Origin: Nitrosomonas sp.
Lineage (GTDB): Bacteria > Pseudomonadota > Gammaproteobacteria > Burkholderiales > Nitrosomonadaceae
Direction of reading: 5' to 3'
Length of the DNA stretch: 36,305 nt
Assembly: GCA_021582655.1 (NCBI GenBank)
Contig: CP091135.1
Location: forward strand, 166,336-202,640
Shown here: in pieces, positions 24,292 to 33,576 of the stretch
How the letters are laid out: every line of letters begins with the position of its first letter
Position numbering within the stretch: position 1 is the stretch's first letter
Notes under the pieces: model-generated
What the model was told of the DNA's origin: nothing
What the model saw: the letters and a program-made list of their open reading frames with translations, nothing else
Databases searched by the model: none
Made by a program: the position numbers and the translations under genes

Positions 24292-24789
24292 ATGAAATTT
24301 AACAAAAAAAGTGCAGTAACATCATGCGTGGCCGTGTTTTTGTCTGCTGCACTGATCGCCGGTTGCAAGCCGATTTTTGATAAAAAACCGCTGCCACCGA
24401 ATGAAGACAAGGAAAAAGTAGCGGCACCCGCACCTGCACCGGCGACACCAGCGCCCGCACCCGCACCTGCACCGACCGAATCTGCCGTACCTGACAAAAT
24501 TGAGAATGTCGAGAGTATCGAAACCTTGGAATCCACTGCGGTGAATGAGGAAGGCAGTGCAGAAACCGAATTGGTCGCTGATGACGGCGGTGATATTGTT
24601 AAACCCGATTCGGCCATGATGCGTAATATCCAGCAAGCACTTATAAATGCGGGATTCAACCCCGGACCGGCTGATGGTAAGAGCGGCGCCAAAACAACCG
24701 CAGCGCTTCAAGCGTTCCAAAAACAAAATGGCATCCCTGCGGGTAATGTCGATAAAAGAACCTTGCGCGCCTTGGGTGTGGCGTTTTAA
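24292..24789 (+). CDS. peptidoglycan-binding lipoprotein
   Basis: A 165-residue protein with a lipoprotein signal (lipobox IAGC, Cys25), preceded by GAGGGAGAG. It has three parts: the anchor, an Ala-Pro linker of about 20 residues (APAPAPATPAPAPAPAP) that can cross the periplasm, and a glutamate-rich section. A C-terminal PG_binding_1 domain follows (IQQALINAGFNPGPADGKSG then TTAALQAFQKQNGIPAGNVD). The architecture suits an outer-membrane lipoprotein tethered to the cell wall. A strong terminator follows directly, so it is probably monocistronic. Confidence 0.88.
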   Translation: MKFNKKSAVTSCVAVFLSAALIAGCKPIFDKKPLPPNEDKEKVAAPAPAPATPAPAPAPAPTESAVPDKIENVESIETLESTAVNEEGSAETELVADDGGDIVKPDSAMMRNIQQALINAGFNPGPADGKSGAKTTAALQAFQKQNGIPAGNVDKRTLRALGVAF

Positions 24790-24813
24790 GCAACTGTTAA
24801 ATCGTTTGCTTTC

Positions 24814-24850
24814 AAATACACCGGGAATCGGCGATTCCCGGTGTATTTTT
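24814..24850 (+). terminator. Rho-independent terminator
   Basis: A perfect 16-bp stem (AATACACCGGGAATC and its complement, pairing 814-829 with 833-848) with a 3-nt loop and a T5 run at 24846-24850. It lies 25 bp after the peptidoglycan-binding lipoprotein gene. Confidence 0.9.
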
Positions 24851-25050
24851 CCGGTGGAAAAATATTTGCCAATGCAATTAGCATGCTCTATAGTGCAAAA
24901 ATGGTGTTGAATTCCATTCAAAATTTGATTTTTATATACAACTATACCTAAACTAAAGTTGGGTTTTTTCGTGGTATCCGGTGCTCCGAAAACATTAAGT
25001 TTCGCGCGATATCGCTAGTAAACCGAGTTTCCCTGGATTGATTGCGTTAG

Positions 25051-25192
25051 GGGAACGCTGATTAATTCGGCGAACGAGATGAAGTGCGAGGCGCACGGAA
25101 CACAGCGACCGAGACATATCAATGAAATAAATGAGAAGCGAGTCACCTTCACAACGAAGCGTTCGCTTGTGCAGCACGATTTCAGTGTTTCC
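25051..25192. repeat. 142-bp inverted-repeat element, copy 2 (MITE-like)
   Basis: The ends GGGAACGCTGAT and TTCAGTGTTTCC are inverted versions of one word with a few mismatches, as in the copy at 3745-3888, and the two interiors are alike in the first half. TTAG occurs directly on both sides (25047-25050 and 25193-25196), a possible 4-bp target duplication. It lies between a terminator and hpnH, about 80 bp before the hpnH ATG, so it could carry or disturb the hpn promoter. Confidence 0.72.
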
Positions 25193-25275
25193 TTAGATAC
25201 AGTTTCTATAGGTATAAAGTCTTGCGAGTTATTAATTTGCTTTTTGATTTTGAAGTATTTTTGGAGATTTAATTC

Positions 25276-26394
25276 ATGGGCGTCCCCTTACGTCAACAGA
25301 TTGCAGTCGGTACCTATTTGATTAAACAGAAAATAAAGGGTGTTAAGAAATATCCTTTGGTATTGATGTTGGAGCCTTTGTTTCGCTGTAATTTGGCATG
25401 TGCAGGTTGTGGAAAAATCGCGCACCCGGAAGACGTGCTGGATCAGCGCCTTTCGTACGAGGAGTGCATGCAAGCCGTTGATGAATGCGGCGCTCCGATG
25501 GTTTCGATTCCCGGTGGTGAGCCGCTGCTGCACAAAGACATGCCCAGGATCGTCGAAGGAATCATCAAGCGCAAGAAATATGTTTATTTATGCACTAATG
25601 CATTGTTGCTGAAAAAACGTATCGGCGACTACACCCCGTCGCCTTACCTGACATTTTCGATTCATTTGGATGGTATGCGCGAACGCCACGATGCTTCCGT
25701 CTGCCAGGAAGGTGTTTTCGACCGTGCCGTCGAGGCCATCCAAATCGCATTGGAAAGAGGTTTCAGAGTGACCGTCAACTGTACGCTGTTTCAAGGCGAA
25801 ACACCGGAAGATGTCGCCGAATTTCTGGATTATGCAATGGAGCTCGGCGTCGAAGCGGCTACCATTGCACCCGGATTCAGCTATGAAAAAGCGCCGCAAC
25901 AGGATGTATTCATCAAAAGCCAGGACACCAAGGTATTGTTCCGTGGTATTTTTGAATTAGGCAAGAAACTGAAACGGAAATGGCGCCTGAATCACTCAAC
26001 ATTGTATTTGGACTATCTCGCCGGAAATCAGAATTATAAATGTACCCCGTGGGGCAATCCGACCCGTAACGTTTTCGGATGGCAAAAGCCGTGTTACCTG
26101 CTATCCGATGAAGGTTATGCAAAAAGCTTCAAGGAACTGCTTGATGATACGCCGTGGGATAAATACGGTACCGAAAATAATCCCAAATGCGCACAATGCA
26201 TGGCGCATTGCGGCTACGAAGCCACTGCAGTGGAAGATACGCTGAGAAATCCGTGGAAAGCGCTCATTACGTCAGTGCGAGGACCTAAAACAACCGGTCC
26301 GATGGTTACCGAACCAACCCCGAAATGGGCGAAGGAAGAAATCAAAAACGCTAAAAAGCTTACCGATATTCGGGTATCCGTGATTAATAAATGA
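25276..26394 (+). CDS. hpnH: adenosylhopane synthase, radical SAM (HpnH)
   Basis: HpnH joins the 5'-deoxyadenosyl group of SAM to diploptene, giving adenosylhopane, the precursor of extended C35 hopanoids. The 372-residue protein has the [4Fe-4S] motif CNLACAGC (Cys38, Cys42, Cys45), the SAM-binding GGEPL segment, and a C-terminal CAQCMAHCGYEA cluster. A GGAG precedes the ATG by about 10 bp. It heads hpnH-hpnB-hpnM-hpnN; the squalene-cyclase and earlier steps (shc, hpnC-E) are not here. The inverted-repeat element upstream may touch its promoter. Confidence 0.96.
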   Translation: MGVPLRQQIAVGTYLIKQKIKGVKKYPLVLMLEPLFRCNLACAGCGKIAHPEDVLDQRLSYEECMQAVDECGAPMVSIPGGEPLLHKDMPRIVEGIIKRKKYVYLCTNALLLKKRIGDYTPSPYLTFSIHLDGMRERHDASVCQEGVFDRAVEAIQIALERGFRVTVNCTLFQGETPEDVAEFLDYAMELGVEAATIAPGFSYEKAPQQDVFIKSQDTKVLFRGIFELGKKLKRKWRLNHSTLYLDYLAGNQNYKCTPWGNPTRNVFGWQKPCYLLSDEGYAKSFKELLDDTPWDKYGTENNPKCAQCMAHCGYEATAVEDTLRNPWKALITSVRGPKTTGPMVTEPTPKWAKEEIKNAKKLTDIRVSVINK

Positions 26395-26447
26395 ACTGCA
26401 TGCGCGCCGATTCCGGGAGTTTATCGCGTAACTGAGGACAATTAGCG

Positions 26448-27569
26448 GTGTTGCTATTTTTTTCTGTCTTGGGCGTGCTGTGCTGGTGGCTTATCCTGTT
26501 GTTTTCATGGCGTCCATGGAGTACCGAGGAGCACATTGAAGCGCACGGCTGCAACATCGGTCGGGAATCCCTTCAAGACATTACGGTACTCATTCCGGCG
26601 CGCAACGAAGGTTTTCACATCAGCCGTACATTGAGTAGCGTCCGGACGCAAGATGAACAAATCCGCGTCATCGTCGTCGATGATCAGTCGACCGACGACA
26701 CTGCGGAACAAGCAAGGCGATTCGGCGCTACGATCGTAACCGGCACGACTCCACCGGAAGGTTGGAGCGGAAAGTTATGGGCGCTGGAACAAGGGCTTGC
26801 TGAAGTCGAAACATCGTATACATTGTTGCTCGACGCGGATATCGAATTGACACCCGGCATCGTGGCCGAGTTGCGGCGCAAGTTACGGGACGAGCATCTC
26901 ACTATGGTATCGCTGATGGCGCAGCCGCCAATGGAAAGCCTGACCGAGCGCCTGCTAATGCCTGCTTTCATTTTCTTTTTCAAATTATTGTATCCCTTTG
27001 CTTTGGTGGCAAAATCGGAATCCCGTACGGCGGCGGCGGCGGGTGGCTGCATTCTGGTGGAAACCCAAGTATTGCGCGCAATAGGCGCTTTTGCGTGCTT
27101 GCATGACGCGTTAATCGATGATTGCACCTTAGCTGCGCATATCAAGCATTCCGGACATTGCATATTCCTTGGTCTAAGCCGCGATGCGCGAAGTCATCGC
27201 AGTTATCATGAAATCAGGCCGATCTGGGAAATGGTCGCGCGTACTGCGTACACTCAGTTAAAATATTCGCCTTGGTTGCTGGCCGCATGCACTTTGATTA
27301 TGGTTGCCATGTTTATCGCGGCACCTTTTGCATTCCTGGTTTCATCGTCTCCGATGCTTGATCTCGTTAGCACCTTATCGTGGATAGCTATGTTTACCGC
27401 CTATTCGCCTACTTTAACTTACTATCAACGCTCTCCGCTCTGGAGTTTCGCTTTACCCGCCATCGGTGCGCTGTATCTTGCAATGACCTGGACATCCGCC
27501 GTACGGTACTGGCGGGGGGAGCGTGCCAGCTGGAAAGAACGCCGCTATGAAAATAAAACAAATCATTAA
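26448..27569 (+). CDS. hpnB: hopanoid-associated glycosyltransferase HpnB
   Basis: Membrane GT2-family glycosyltransferase found with hopanoid genes; its exact substrate is not settled. The 373-residue protein starts with GTG at 26448, GAGGAC being the ribosome-binding site. TM1 is at residues 2-20, then the GT-A domain: ITVLIPARNEG (45-55), VVDDQSTDDT (76-85) and the metal-binding DAD in LLLDADIEL (126-134). The acceptor-side acidic motif ALIDDCTL and a basic region follow, and several TM helices fill residues ~275-360. It follows hpnH by 53 bp and overlaps hpnM by 23 bp. Confidence 0.92.
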   Translation: MLLFFSVLGVLCWWLILLFSWRPWSTEEHIEAHGCNIGRESLQDITVLIPARNEGFHISRTLSSVRTQDEQIRVIVVDDQSTDDTAEQARRFGATIVTGTTPPEGWSGKLWALEQGLAEVETSYTLLLDADIELTPGIVAELRRKLRDEHLTMVSLMAQPPMESLTERLLMPAFIFFFKLLYPFALVAKSESRTAAAAGGCILVETQVLRAIGAFACLHDALIDDCTLAAHIKHSGHCIFLGLSRDARSHRSYHEIRPIWEMVARTAYTQLKYSPWLLAACTLIMVAMFIAAPFAFLVSSSPMLDLVSTLSWIAMFTAYSPTLTYYQRSPLWSFALPAIGALYLAMTWTSAVRYWRGERASWKERRYENKTNH

Positions 27570-28182
27570 TTTATTCGTATCTGGTCTTGCTGTATTCGCT
27601 ATTGCCGTGCATATGGCATTCGCATCCCCGGATGCGGAATCCATCAATCCGGAATCGGTTGTTAACAAATTACAAAACGGTCTGCTGAATGCCATGCAGG
27701 AAGGCCAGAAACTGGGTTACGACGGGCGTTATAAGTTCCTGGAGCCCGTCATCGATCAGACCCATGACATAGAGACAATCATCAAAACAATCCTGGGTGC
27801 GGCTTACTGGACGCAACTCGACAAAACTCAGCAAGAGTTGATCGTTGCCACGTTCCGGCAACTTACCATCGCTACTTACGCGTCGCAATTTTCCGTTCAT
27901 GACGACGAACTGTTCAAATTCGTTGAACAACGTGAACTCCCGCGAGAACAAGTATTGGTAAGAAGCCAGTTATTAACCAAATCGGATCAAGGCACTGTTA
28001 ATTTTGATTACGTTCTGCACCAAAACGACGGTCGCTGGCAAATCGTCAACATCCTGTTCGACGGAGTAAGCGACTTGGCGATCAAGCGCGGTGAATACCG
28101 TGCCATTATGCAAAAAGACGGCTTTCAAACGCTCATTGAGAAGCTGAAAGAAAAGATCGCATTTACTCGCCAGAATCCTTGA
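27547..28182 (+). CDS. hpnM: hopanoid-associated periplasmic protein HpnM (MlaC/Ttg2D family)
   Basis: HpnM is an MlaC/toluene-tolerance-type periplasmic carrier, thought to help move hopanoids between membranes with HpnN. The ATG at 27547 gives 211 residues with a signal peptide ending near AFA (about residue 26); an earlier in-frame start inside hpnB would bury it. The MlaC-like core is visible in pieces: YKFLEPVIDQTHDIETIIKTILG, QELIVATFRQLTIATYASQF and VNFDYVLHQNDGRWQIVNILFDGVSDLA. HpnB and hpnN flank it in the usual order. Confidence 0.92.
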   Translation: MKIKQIINLFVSGLAVFAIAVHMAFASPDAESINPESVVNKLQNGLLNAMQEGQKLGYDGRYKFLEPVIDQTHDIETIIKTILGAAYWTQLDKTQQELIVATFRQLTIATYASQFSVHDDELFKFVEQRELPREQVLVRSQLLTKSDQGTVNFDYVLHQNDGRWQIVNILFDGVSDLAIKRGEYRAIMQKDGFQTLIEKLKEKIAFTRQNP

Positions 28183-28217
28183 TCAATTATATTTCGTTAC
28201 TTCGGAGCTACTGACAC

Positions 28218-30887
28218 GTGGTTCATCCGCAACACAATAGCGGTCGATTGTTCGCCCATTGGGTGGATTTTTCCTATCGCCATGCACTGTGGGTTATTCT
28301 GCTGCTGCTGACTTTAACCGGATTAAGCGCGATATACACCGCCGATCACTTAGGCATACATACGGATACCACCGATATGCTGTCGGAAGAAGTGCCGTTT
28401 CGTGCCAATCATATTCGTTATTTGCAATCGTTCCCGCAACACGAAGATACTTTGGTTTTGGTGCTGGATGCCCCTACACCGGAGCAATCTCACCAAGACG
28501 CGAAACGTTTTACTCACTTTCTGCAAAGCCACCCCGCACAATTCTCCAGCGTATACTACTTGACCGGCGAGCCGTTTTTTGAGAAAAATGGATTGTTATT
28601 CAGTGATCTGACGGAACTCGGGCGTATCACGGATCACTTGTCCGCCGCTCAGCCGATGATCGCCCGCATCGTGGACAGTCCTACGCTTTACACTTTTTCT
28701 TCGGTGCTGACCGAAGCAACCAGCGCGCTGCGCAGCGGGCGCACATTGGAATTGCAATCGGTTTTCGACGCGGTCAGTGCCGCCGTGGATGCACGATTGA
28801 CAGGAATTCCCCGGCCGCTGTCCTGGCAAGCGTTGCTGGGTGGGGAAGTGCAGAAAAATGCTTATATGGAAATCATCAGTGTGAAACCTGCACTGGATTA
28901 TTCGCAGATCTTCGCAGCCGAGCAATCGATCAATAACATTCGAGTCACCGCTCAGGAAATGGGTTTTACCGAACATGCGGCGAAAAAACTGCGCATTACC
29001 GGTGAAGTGGCACTGGCACATGATGAGCTCAACAGTGCTATGCACGGTGCGCAAGACGCCAGCGTTCTGGCTTTGATCATGGTTGCCGCGGTATTGTTGA
29101 TGGCATTTCGCTCCATCGGTCCCATGATCGCCATCATCGTCAGCTTGATTCTCGGCTTATTGCTCACCGCCGCTTTAGCCACCGTCACTGTCGGCTATTT
29201 GAACCTGATTTCCATTGCATTTGCGGTGCTTTATATCGGACTGGGGGTCGATTATGCGATTCACTTTCTCTTTCGTCTGAAAGAGATTCAAACATCCGGT
29301 AAATCACTGGCGCAAGCGCTTTCGAAAACGGGTAGTGATATGGGGCAATCACTGCTGATTTGTGCGCTCACCACGGCGATTGGCTTTTATGCTTTCATAC
29401 CGACTACATATCGCGGTGTCGCGGAACTCGGCATCATATCCGGATCCGGCATGCTGATCAGCTTCCTGGTCACGATGACATTATTACCGGCGATGCAGCG
29501 CCTGCTTCCCATTCGAGCGAAGCTCCCGTCACCCTGGTTTCAATCGGTCGATGCCATGCTGGATTTGCCGCGCCATGCATCCAGGTGGGTGTACGGCGCA
29601 ACGGTGATCGCCATCATCGTATCGATCACCGCATTGCCGCATATTCGTTTTGATTACAATCTGTTGAACCTGAACAATCCGCACGCCGAATCGATCACCA
29701 CTTTTCAAGAATTGTTGAAAACCCCGGAAGAGTCACCGTGGTACATCAACATCCTGACCGAGAATGCGCAACAGACGGATCGGATAGCGCAACGGCTGCG
29801 TGCGCTACCGGAAGTGGATAAAGTGATCAGTATCCTGGATCTGGTTCCGCAACAGCAAGACGAAAAGAGCGCTTTGATCGAAGAAATGGCGATGATTATG
29901 GGGCCGATTTCCTTCTCCCCGACTGCATTTCTGACCGCCGATCAATATACCGCGCGGGAACAATACCAAGCGTTGGAAAAACTGGCAGCGGCTTTGAATC
30001 GCTTCATCACGGAACAACCGGGGCATGCCGCCGTTTTCTCCGCACAGCGATTGCACCGGTCGCTGACCGATCTGCTGATCCATTTAGATCAATTCGATCC
30101 GGCAAACGGATTGGACAAAGAACAATACCTGCGTGCGCTTGGTCACGATTTGATCGGTTTATTGCCGGAATCGATTCAGCGGCTGCAGTTGGCACTTAGC
30201 GCACAACCTTTCGTACAACAGGATCTGCCTGCCTCTATCAGCGAATTGTGGCGCAGTCACGAGAATGTTTACCGCATTGCGGTGTACCCTAAGGAAAACA
30301 TCAACGACAACGACGCACTGCGCCGTTTTGTTCGTGCCGTACAAACCGTCGCACCGGATGCCACCGGTGTGCCGGTGATCAGTCTGGAAGCGGGTGAAGC
30401 AGTCGTCGATGCATTCATTCACGCCTTTTCGCTGGCATTGATCGGCGTCACGCTGGGAATATGGTTGATGCTGAGAAGCGCCTTATCCACCCTATTGGTA
30501 TTGGCCCCGCTGCTGCTGGCAGCGCTATTCACCGGCGCCGGTACGGTATGGATGGATTTGCCGTTTAACTTCGCCAATATCATTGCGCTGCCGCTGCTGC
30601 TAGGCATCGGCATCGACAGCAGCCTGCACATGGTGCATCGCAGCAATGCCGGCGAATCCGACGATAATCTGCTGCATACCAGCACCGCGCGCGCTATTTT
30701 CTACAGTGCGATGACCACTTTGGTCGGCTTCGGCAGCCTGATATTCTCCACGCACCAAGGTACTGCCAGCATGGGGTTGCTGCTCACTATCGGTTTGTTC
30801 CTGACGCTGGTTTGCGCGCTGATTATTTTGCCGGTGTTGTTGCAAACAGCCAGCCAGATGAGGCAAAAGCACCACGCAGCCGTTTGA
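28218..30887 (+). CDS. hpnN: hopanoid transporter HpnN (RND/MMPL family)
   Basis: HpnN is an RND-superfamily protein shown in Rhodopseudomonas to carry hopanoids from the inner to the outer membrane. The 889-residue protein starts at GTG 28218, with CGGAGC about 10 bases upstream. Its layout is a first TM helix (residues ~20-40), a periplasmic loop, a five-helix block at ~280-430 containing GLGVDYAIHFLFRLKE, a second loop, and a final block at ~735-880 containing GIGIDSSLHMVHR. The paired G-x-G-x-D motifs are the RND/MMPL proton-relay positions. It ends the hpn group; no terminator was seen. Confidence 0.94.
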   Translation: MVHPQHNSGRLFAHWVDFSYRHALWVILLLLTLTGLSAIYTADHLGIHTDTTDMLSEEVPFRANHIRYLQSFPQHEDTLVLVLDAPTPEQSHQDAKRFTHFLQSHPAQFSSVYYLTGEPFFEKNGLLFSDLTELGRITDHLSAAQPMIARIVDSPTLYTFSSVLTEATSALRSGRTLELQSVFDAVSAAVDARLTGIPRPLSWQALLGGEVQKNAYMEIISVKPALDYSQIFAAEQSINNIRVTAQEMGFTEHAAKKLRITGEVALAHDELNSAMHGAQDASVLALIMVAAVLLMAFRSIGPMIAIIVSLILGLLLTAALATVTVGYLNLISIAFAVLYIGLGVDYAIHFLFRLKEIQTSGKSLAQALSKTGSDMGQSLLICALTTAIGFYAFIPTTYRGVAELGIISGSGMLISFLVTMTLLPAMQRLLPIRAKLPSPWFQSVDAMLDLPRHASRWVYGATVIAIIVSITALPHIRFDYNLLNLNNPHAESITTFQELLKTPEESPWYINILTENAQQTDRIAQRLRALPEVDKVISILDLVPQQQDEKSALIEEMAMIMGPISFSPTAFLTADQYTAREQYQALEKLAAALNRFITEQPGHAAVFSAQRLHRSLTDLLIHLDQFDPANGLDKEQYLRALGHDLIGLLPESIQRLQLALSAQPFVQQDLPASISELWRSHENVYRIAVYPKENINDNDALRRFVRAVQTVAPDATGVPVISLEAGEAVVDAFIHAFSLALIGVTLGIWLMLRSALSTLLVLAPLLLAALFTGAGTVWMDLPFNFANIIALPLLLGIGIDSSLHMVHRSNAGESDDNLLHTSTARAIFYSAMTTLVGFGSLIFSTHQGTASMGLLLTIGLFLTLVCALIILPVLLQTASQMRQKHHAAV

Positions 30888-31561
30888 AATGCTTCCGAAC
30901 ATCGTTGGCAAACGGATTATGGCAAAAGTACTGAGTGAGCACTGAATTTGCGCCTGCTTCATCGCACATGATACGTACACCGGCTTGCAAGCCAATGGGG
31001 CGGGTGGTGGATTATCCGCAGTATGATCTTGTGACTGTATCTGAGATTGTGGTCAATGCCATTGCCCATACCGTAATTATTCCCCTTGACGCTCAACGAA
31101 TCCGGTGATTTGTTTTACGATCGGCCGGAGCGCTACACAATCGGTGTATCGCTTCGATGACTTCGATCTCTGTACCGTGTAATGAGATCATTGCCAGTTT
31201 GTTCGTCCAAGTATTGCCCGACCGAAGATCCCTTGCTCGGTAAGAACCAATTGATGAATAAGCATGGTGCCGGTGCATGTTTGATTCTGAATCGCAGTGT
31301 GAATCGCTTTCCGGTTGCCTTGTCGATGAGAATCCGGGTGATATGGAATTGAAGCTGGCGCGATACGCAGCGCCGCCGATGAGCGGCAAACCAACGACAA
31401 AAGCAGCGTGAGCATCAATTGTCGGTCACATCACGGATAATCCTGCGCGGCTTGAAGCGCTTCCCAGGCAGGTTTGCACGATACGCTGCAACTGCGAGCC
31501 CTAAACCGTGGCAGTATTTGCTGCTTCCTGCGATGAAATGACAAAATTCACGATGATGTAA
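30888..31561. other. gene-poor stretch, probable decayed sequence
   Basis: No intact gene is seen in about 670 bp. Overlapping minus-strand frames at 31093-31418 lack a ribosome-binding site or known motif. On the plus strand, around 31005-31110, a short reading (VVDYPQYDLVTVSEIVVNAIAHT) resembles the conserved 'EALVNAIAHRDY' segment of RecG-like/AlbA_2 ATP-binding regulators and may be a relic of one. This is weak evidence. Confidence 0.35.
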
Positions 31562-32836
31562 TCAATCCGTATTCTGTATGGCATCATTGCGCGCCAAGGC
31601 CGCTGCAAAAAAACCGTCCGTTTGATGTTGTTTGGGAAACAGTTGCAGAAATTCGCCGGTATCGAGCGGGATCTTTTGTTGTGCCAGCAGTTCAGCGCAG
31701 TTTGACAAGCTGAATTGCGGGTGTGTATGGAGAAAATCCTGTATCACCTGCTGGTTTTCTTCCGGAAGGAAGCTGCACGTTGCGTATACCAGGCGGCCAC
31801 CGGGTTTTACCAAGCCGGCGGCGGCGGCGAGGATTGCCGCTTGCTTGGTTTTAAGTTCTTCGATGCTTTGCGGCGATTGGCGCCATTTCAAATCCGGGTT
31901 GCGTCTTAATGTACCCAGGCCGCTGCACGGCGAGTCAACCAGTACGCGGTCTATCTTTCCGGCCAGGCGCTTGACTCTGATGTCATTTTCGCTGTCGATG
32001 CGTTGTGCATGCACATTCGACAAGCCGGAGCGTTTGAAGCGCGGCTTCAGGTTATTCAAGCGCTTTTCCGATACATCGAATGCGTACAATCGTCCTTTCG
32101 AATGCATCAATGCGCCGAGCAGCAACGATTTGCCGCCGGCCCCGGCGCAAAAATCGACCACCATCTCACCGCGTTTGGGTGCCAGCAAGTATCCCAGCAA
32201 TTGACTGCCTTCATCCTGCACCTCGATATGCCCGGATAAAAACAACGGATGGCGATTGATCGCGGGTTTATCCGCAAGACGGATGCCGCATGGCGAATAA
32301 GGTGTCGGTTGCGCACTGATGCCGTCCTGCTTCAACGTTTCGAGCACTTGTTCGCGTTTCGCCAGAAACGTATTGACGCGCAAATCCAGCGGTGCGGGTT
32401 GCTGCAATGAAGTACCCAAACCGATGATCGCGTCGTCGGACATGAAAGCACGTAATTTTTCCACCAGCCAACCGGGGAATTCCGCTTGAATTTCCACGGA
32501 AGCGGCAGTCTGCTTTACCGCCTTGATTTCTGATAACCATTTGATTTCTTTCTCGTAAGCCAGATTTTCCAGTTCCCGCAAATTCAATCCCTGGAACTTG
32601 ATCAAGTAGGCCAGTACCAAGGCGCGAGGTGTCGGTAACTCCATCAGGCTTTCCAGGAACCAGCGATGGCGCAATACGCCAAAAACCGTTTCGGCGATCC
32701 ATGCGCGGTCATACGCGCCGAGCTTTGGATTATCCTGAAAATAGCGCCGCATCATCGCATCGGCAGGGTAATTCAACGGTAGCACGGTACGCAGGGCGAT
32801 GATCGTAGCTTCCAGCAGTGCAGGGGATAAACGCAT
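31562..32836 (-). CDS. rsmB: RsmB/NOP-family rRNA cytosine-C5 methyltransferase
   Basis: Uses SAM to methylate C5 of a cytosine in rRNA; RsmB modifies C967 of 16S rRNA. The 424-residue protein has a NusB-like N-terminal helical half (residues 1-~140), then the methyltransferase with SAM loop VVDFCAGAGGKSLLLG. The two catalytic cysteines are visible: Cys304 in DSPCSGLGTLRRNPDLKW and Cys354 in YATCSFLPEEN. It follows the DUF3108 gene by 23 bp at the end of the purM operon. RsmB versus a paralogous NOP-type enzyme cannot be separated by eye, so the symbol is likely rather than certain. Confidence 0.88.
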   Translation of the reverse strand: MRLSPALLEATIIALRTVLPLNYPADAMMRRYFQDNPKLGAYDRAWIAETVFGVLRHRWFLESLMELPTPRALVLAYLIKFQGLNLRELENLAYEKEIKWLSEIKAVKQTAASVEIQAEFPGWLVEKLRAFMSDDAIIGLGTSLQQPAPLDLRVNTFLAKREQVLETLKQDGISAQPTPYSPCGIRLADKPAINRHPLFLSGHIEVQDEGSQLLGYLLAPKRGEMVVDFCAGAGGKSLLLGALMHSKGRLYAFDVSEKRLNNLKPRFKRSGLSNVHAQRIDSENDIRVKRLAGKIDRVLVDSPCSGLGTLRRNPDLKWRQSPQSIEELKTKQAAILAAAAGLVKPGGRLVYATCSFLPEENQQVIQDFLHTHPQFSLSNCAELLAQQKIPLDTGEFLQLFPKQHQTDGFFAAALARNDAIQNTD

Positions 32837-32859
32837 AAATGTCCGGTTGCGAAAGAAGT

Positions 32860-33576
32860 TTATTCTGATTCGGTTTTATAGACGATATTGATGCCGGTCA
32901 CCATCTTCTCGATCTCGCGCCCGTTTTCCTCGACCGACATGATACGTACCGGTATCATGTGATTATTCAGCGCTAACCAGATTTTCCGCCTCAGCTTGGA
33001 GCCTTTCTCCTCGATGCGCGTCAACACAATCGTTTTCATTCTGCCGATCGGTGTTTTCAGCATTTCTTCAGTCACTTGATAGCGTGATAACCTGAGCTCC
33101 CGCCCATTGGTGACATATCTGTCGACATGATGCTTGGGTAATGGGGCGAACATGAAGTTGTAGGAAAGACTTAACCGATCCAAGGTGCCTTCCGGCAATT
33201 CTTCCAGTGCGTGGCGCCCTTTGTGATGCAACGTCACCACATGATTTTTCCAGTTGAATTCAGTGAGGCTGGGTTCTTTCTTGCCGCGCTTTTCGTAAGC
33301 GCGCGTCGGCTTCAAGCCCTGCTGGGTAATGACACCTTCGCTGTGACGCACGATACTGTTAGGTTCCAGCAATCTATAAATCCCTGTTGCCTGTGCCACA
33401 CTGTTGATGTTATAGCGAAGCGCATCGTCATAATGGTCGATGCTGAGCACTTCATTGATTTCCCCGTCGCCGATATCGGTAACGATCGCGTAGCTGATTT
33501 CAATGCGCGTAGGGATATCCGTTGCCCAGACCGAAGCACAAAACCAGCATAATAATAATACAAGCAACCGCTTCAT
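32860..33576 (-). CDS. secreted DUF3108 family protein
   Basis: A 238-residue protein with a cleavable signal peptide (MKRLLVLLLCWFCASVWA). The DUF3108 body is made of beta-strand-like repeats: ALRYNINSVAQATGIYRLL, then RLSLSYNFMFAPLPKHHVDRY and a final IWLALNNHMIPVRIMSVEENG. The family is periplasmic and of unknown function. Its ATG overlaps the purN stop by 4 bp, a fixed coupling to purine genes seen often in betaproteobacteria as recalled; the reason is unknown. Confidence 0.85.
   Translation of the reverse strand: MKRLLVLLLCWFCASVWATDIPTRIEISYAIVTDIGDGEINEVLSIDHYDDALRYNINSVAQATGIYRLLEPNSIVRHSEGVITQQGLKPTRAYEKRGKKEPSLTEFNWKNHVVTLHHKGRHALEELPEGTLDRLSLSYNFMFAPLPKHHVDRYVTNGRELRLSRYQVTEEMLKTPIGRMKTIVLTRIEEKGSKLRRKIWLALNNHMIPVRIMSVEENGREIEKMVTGINIVYKTESE

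Noticed and set aside
31093-31418. Overlapping minus-strand frames of 76 and 98 codons
   Set aside because: No start signal, no motif, and two frames compete over the same bases; kept only as part of the gene-poor note.
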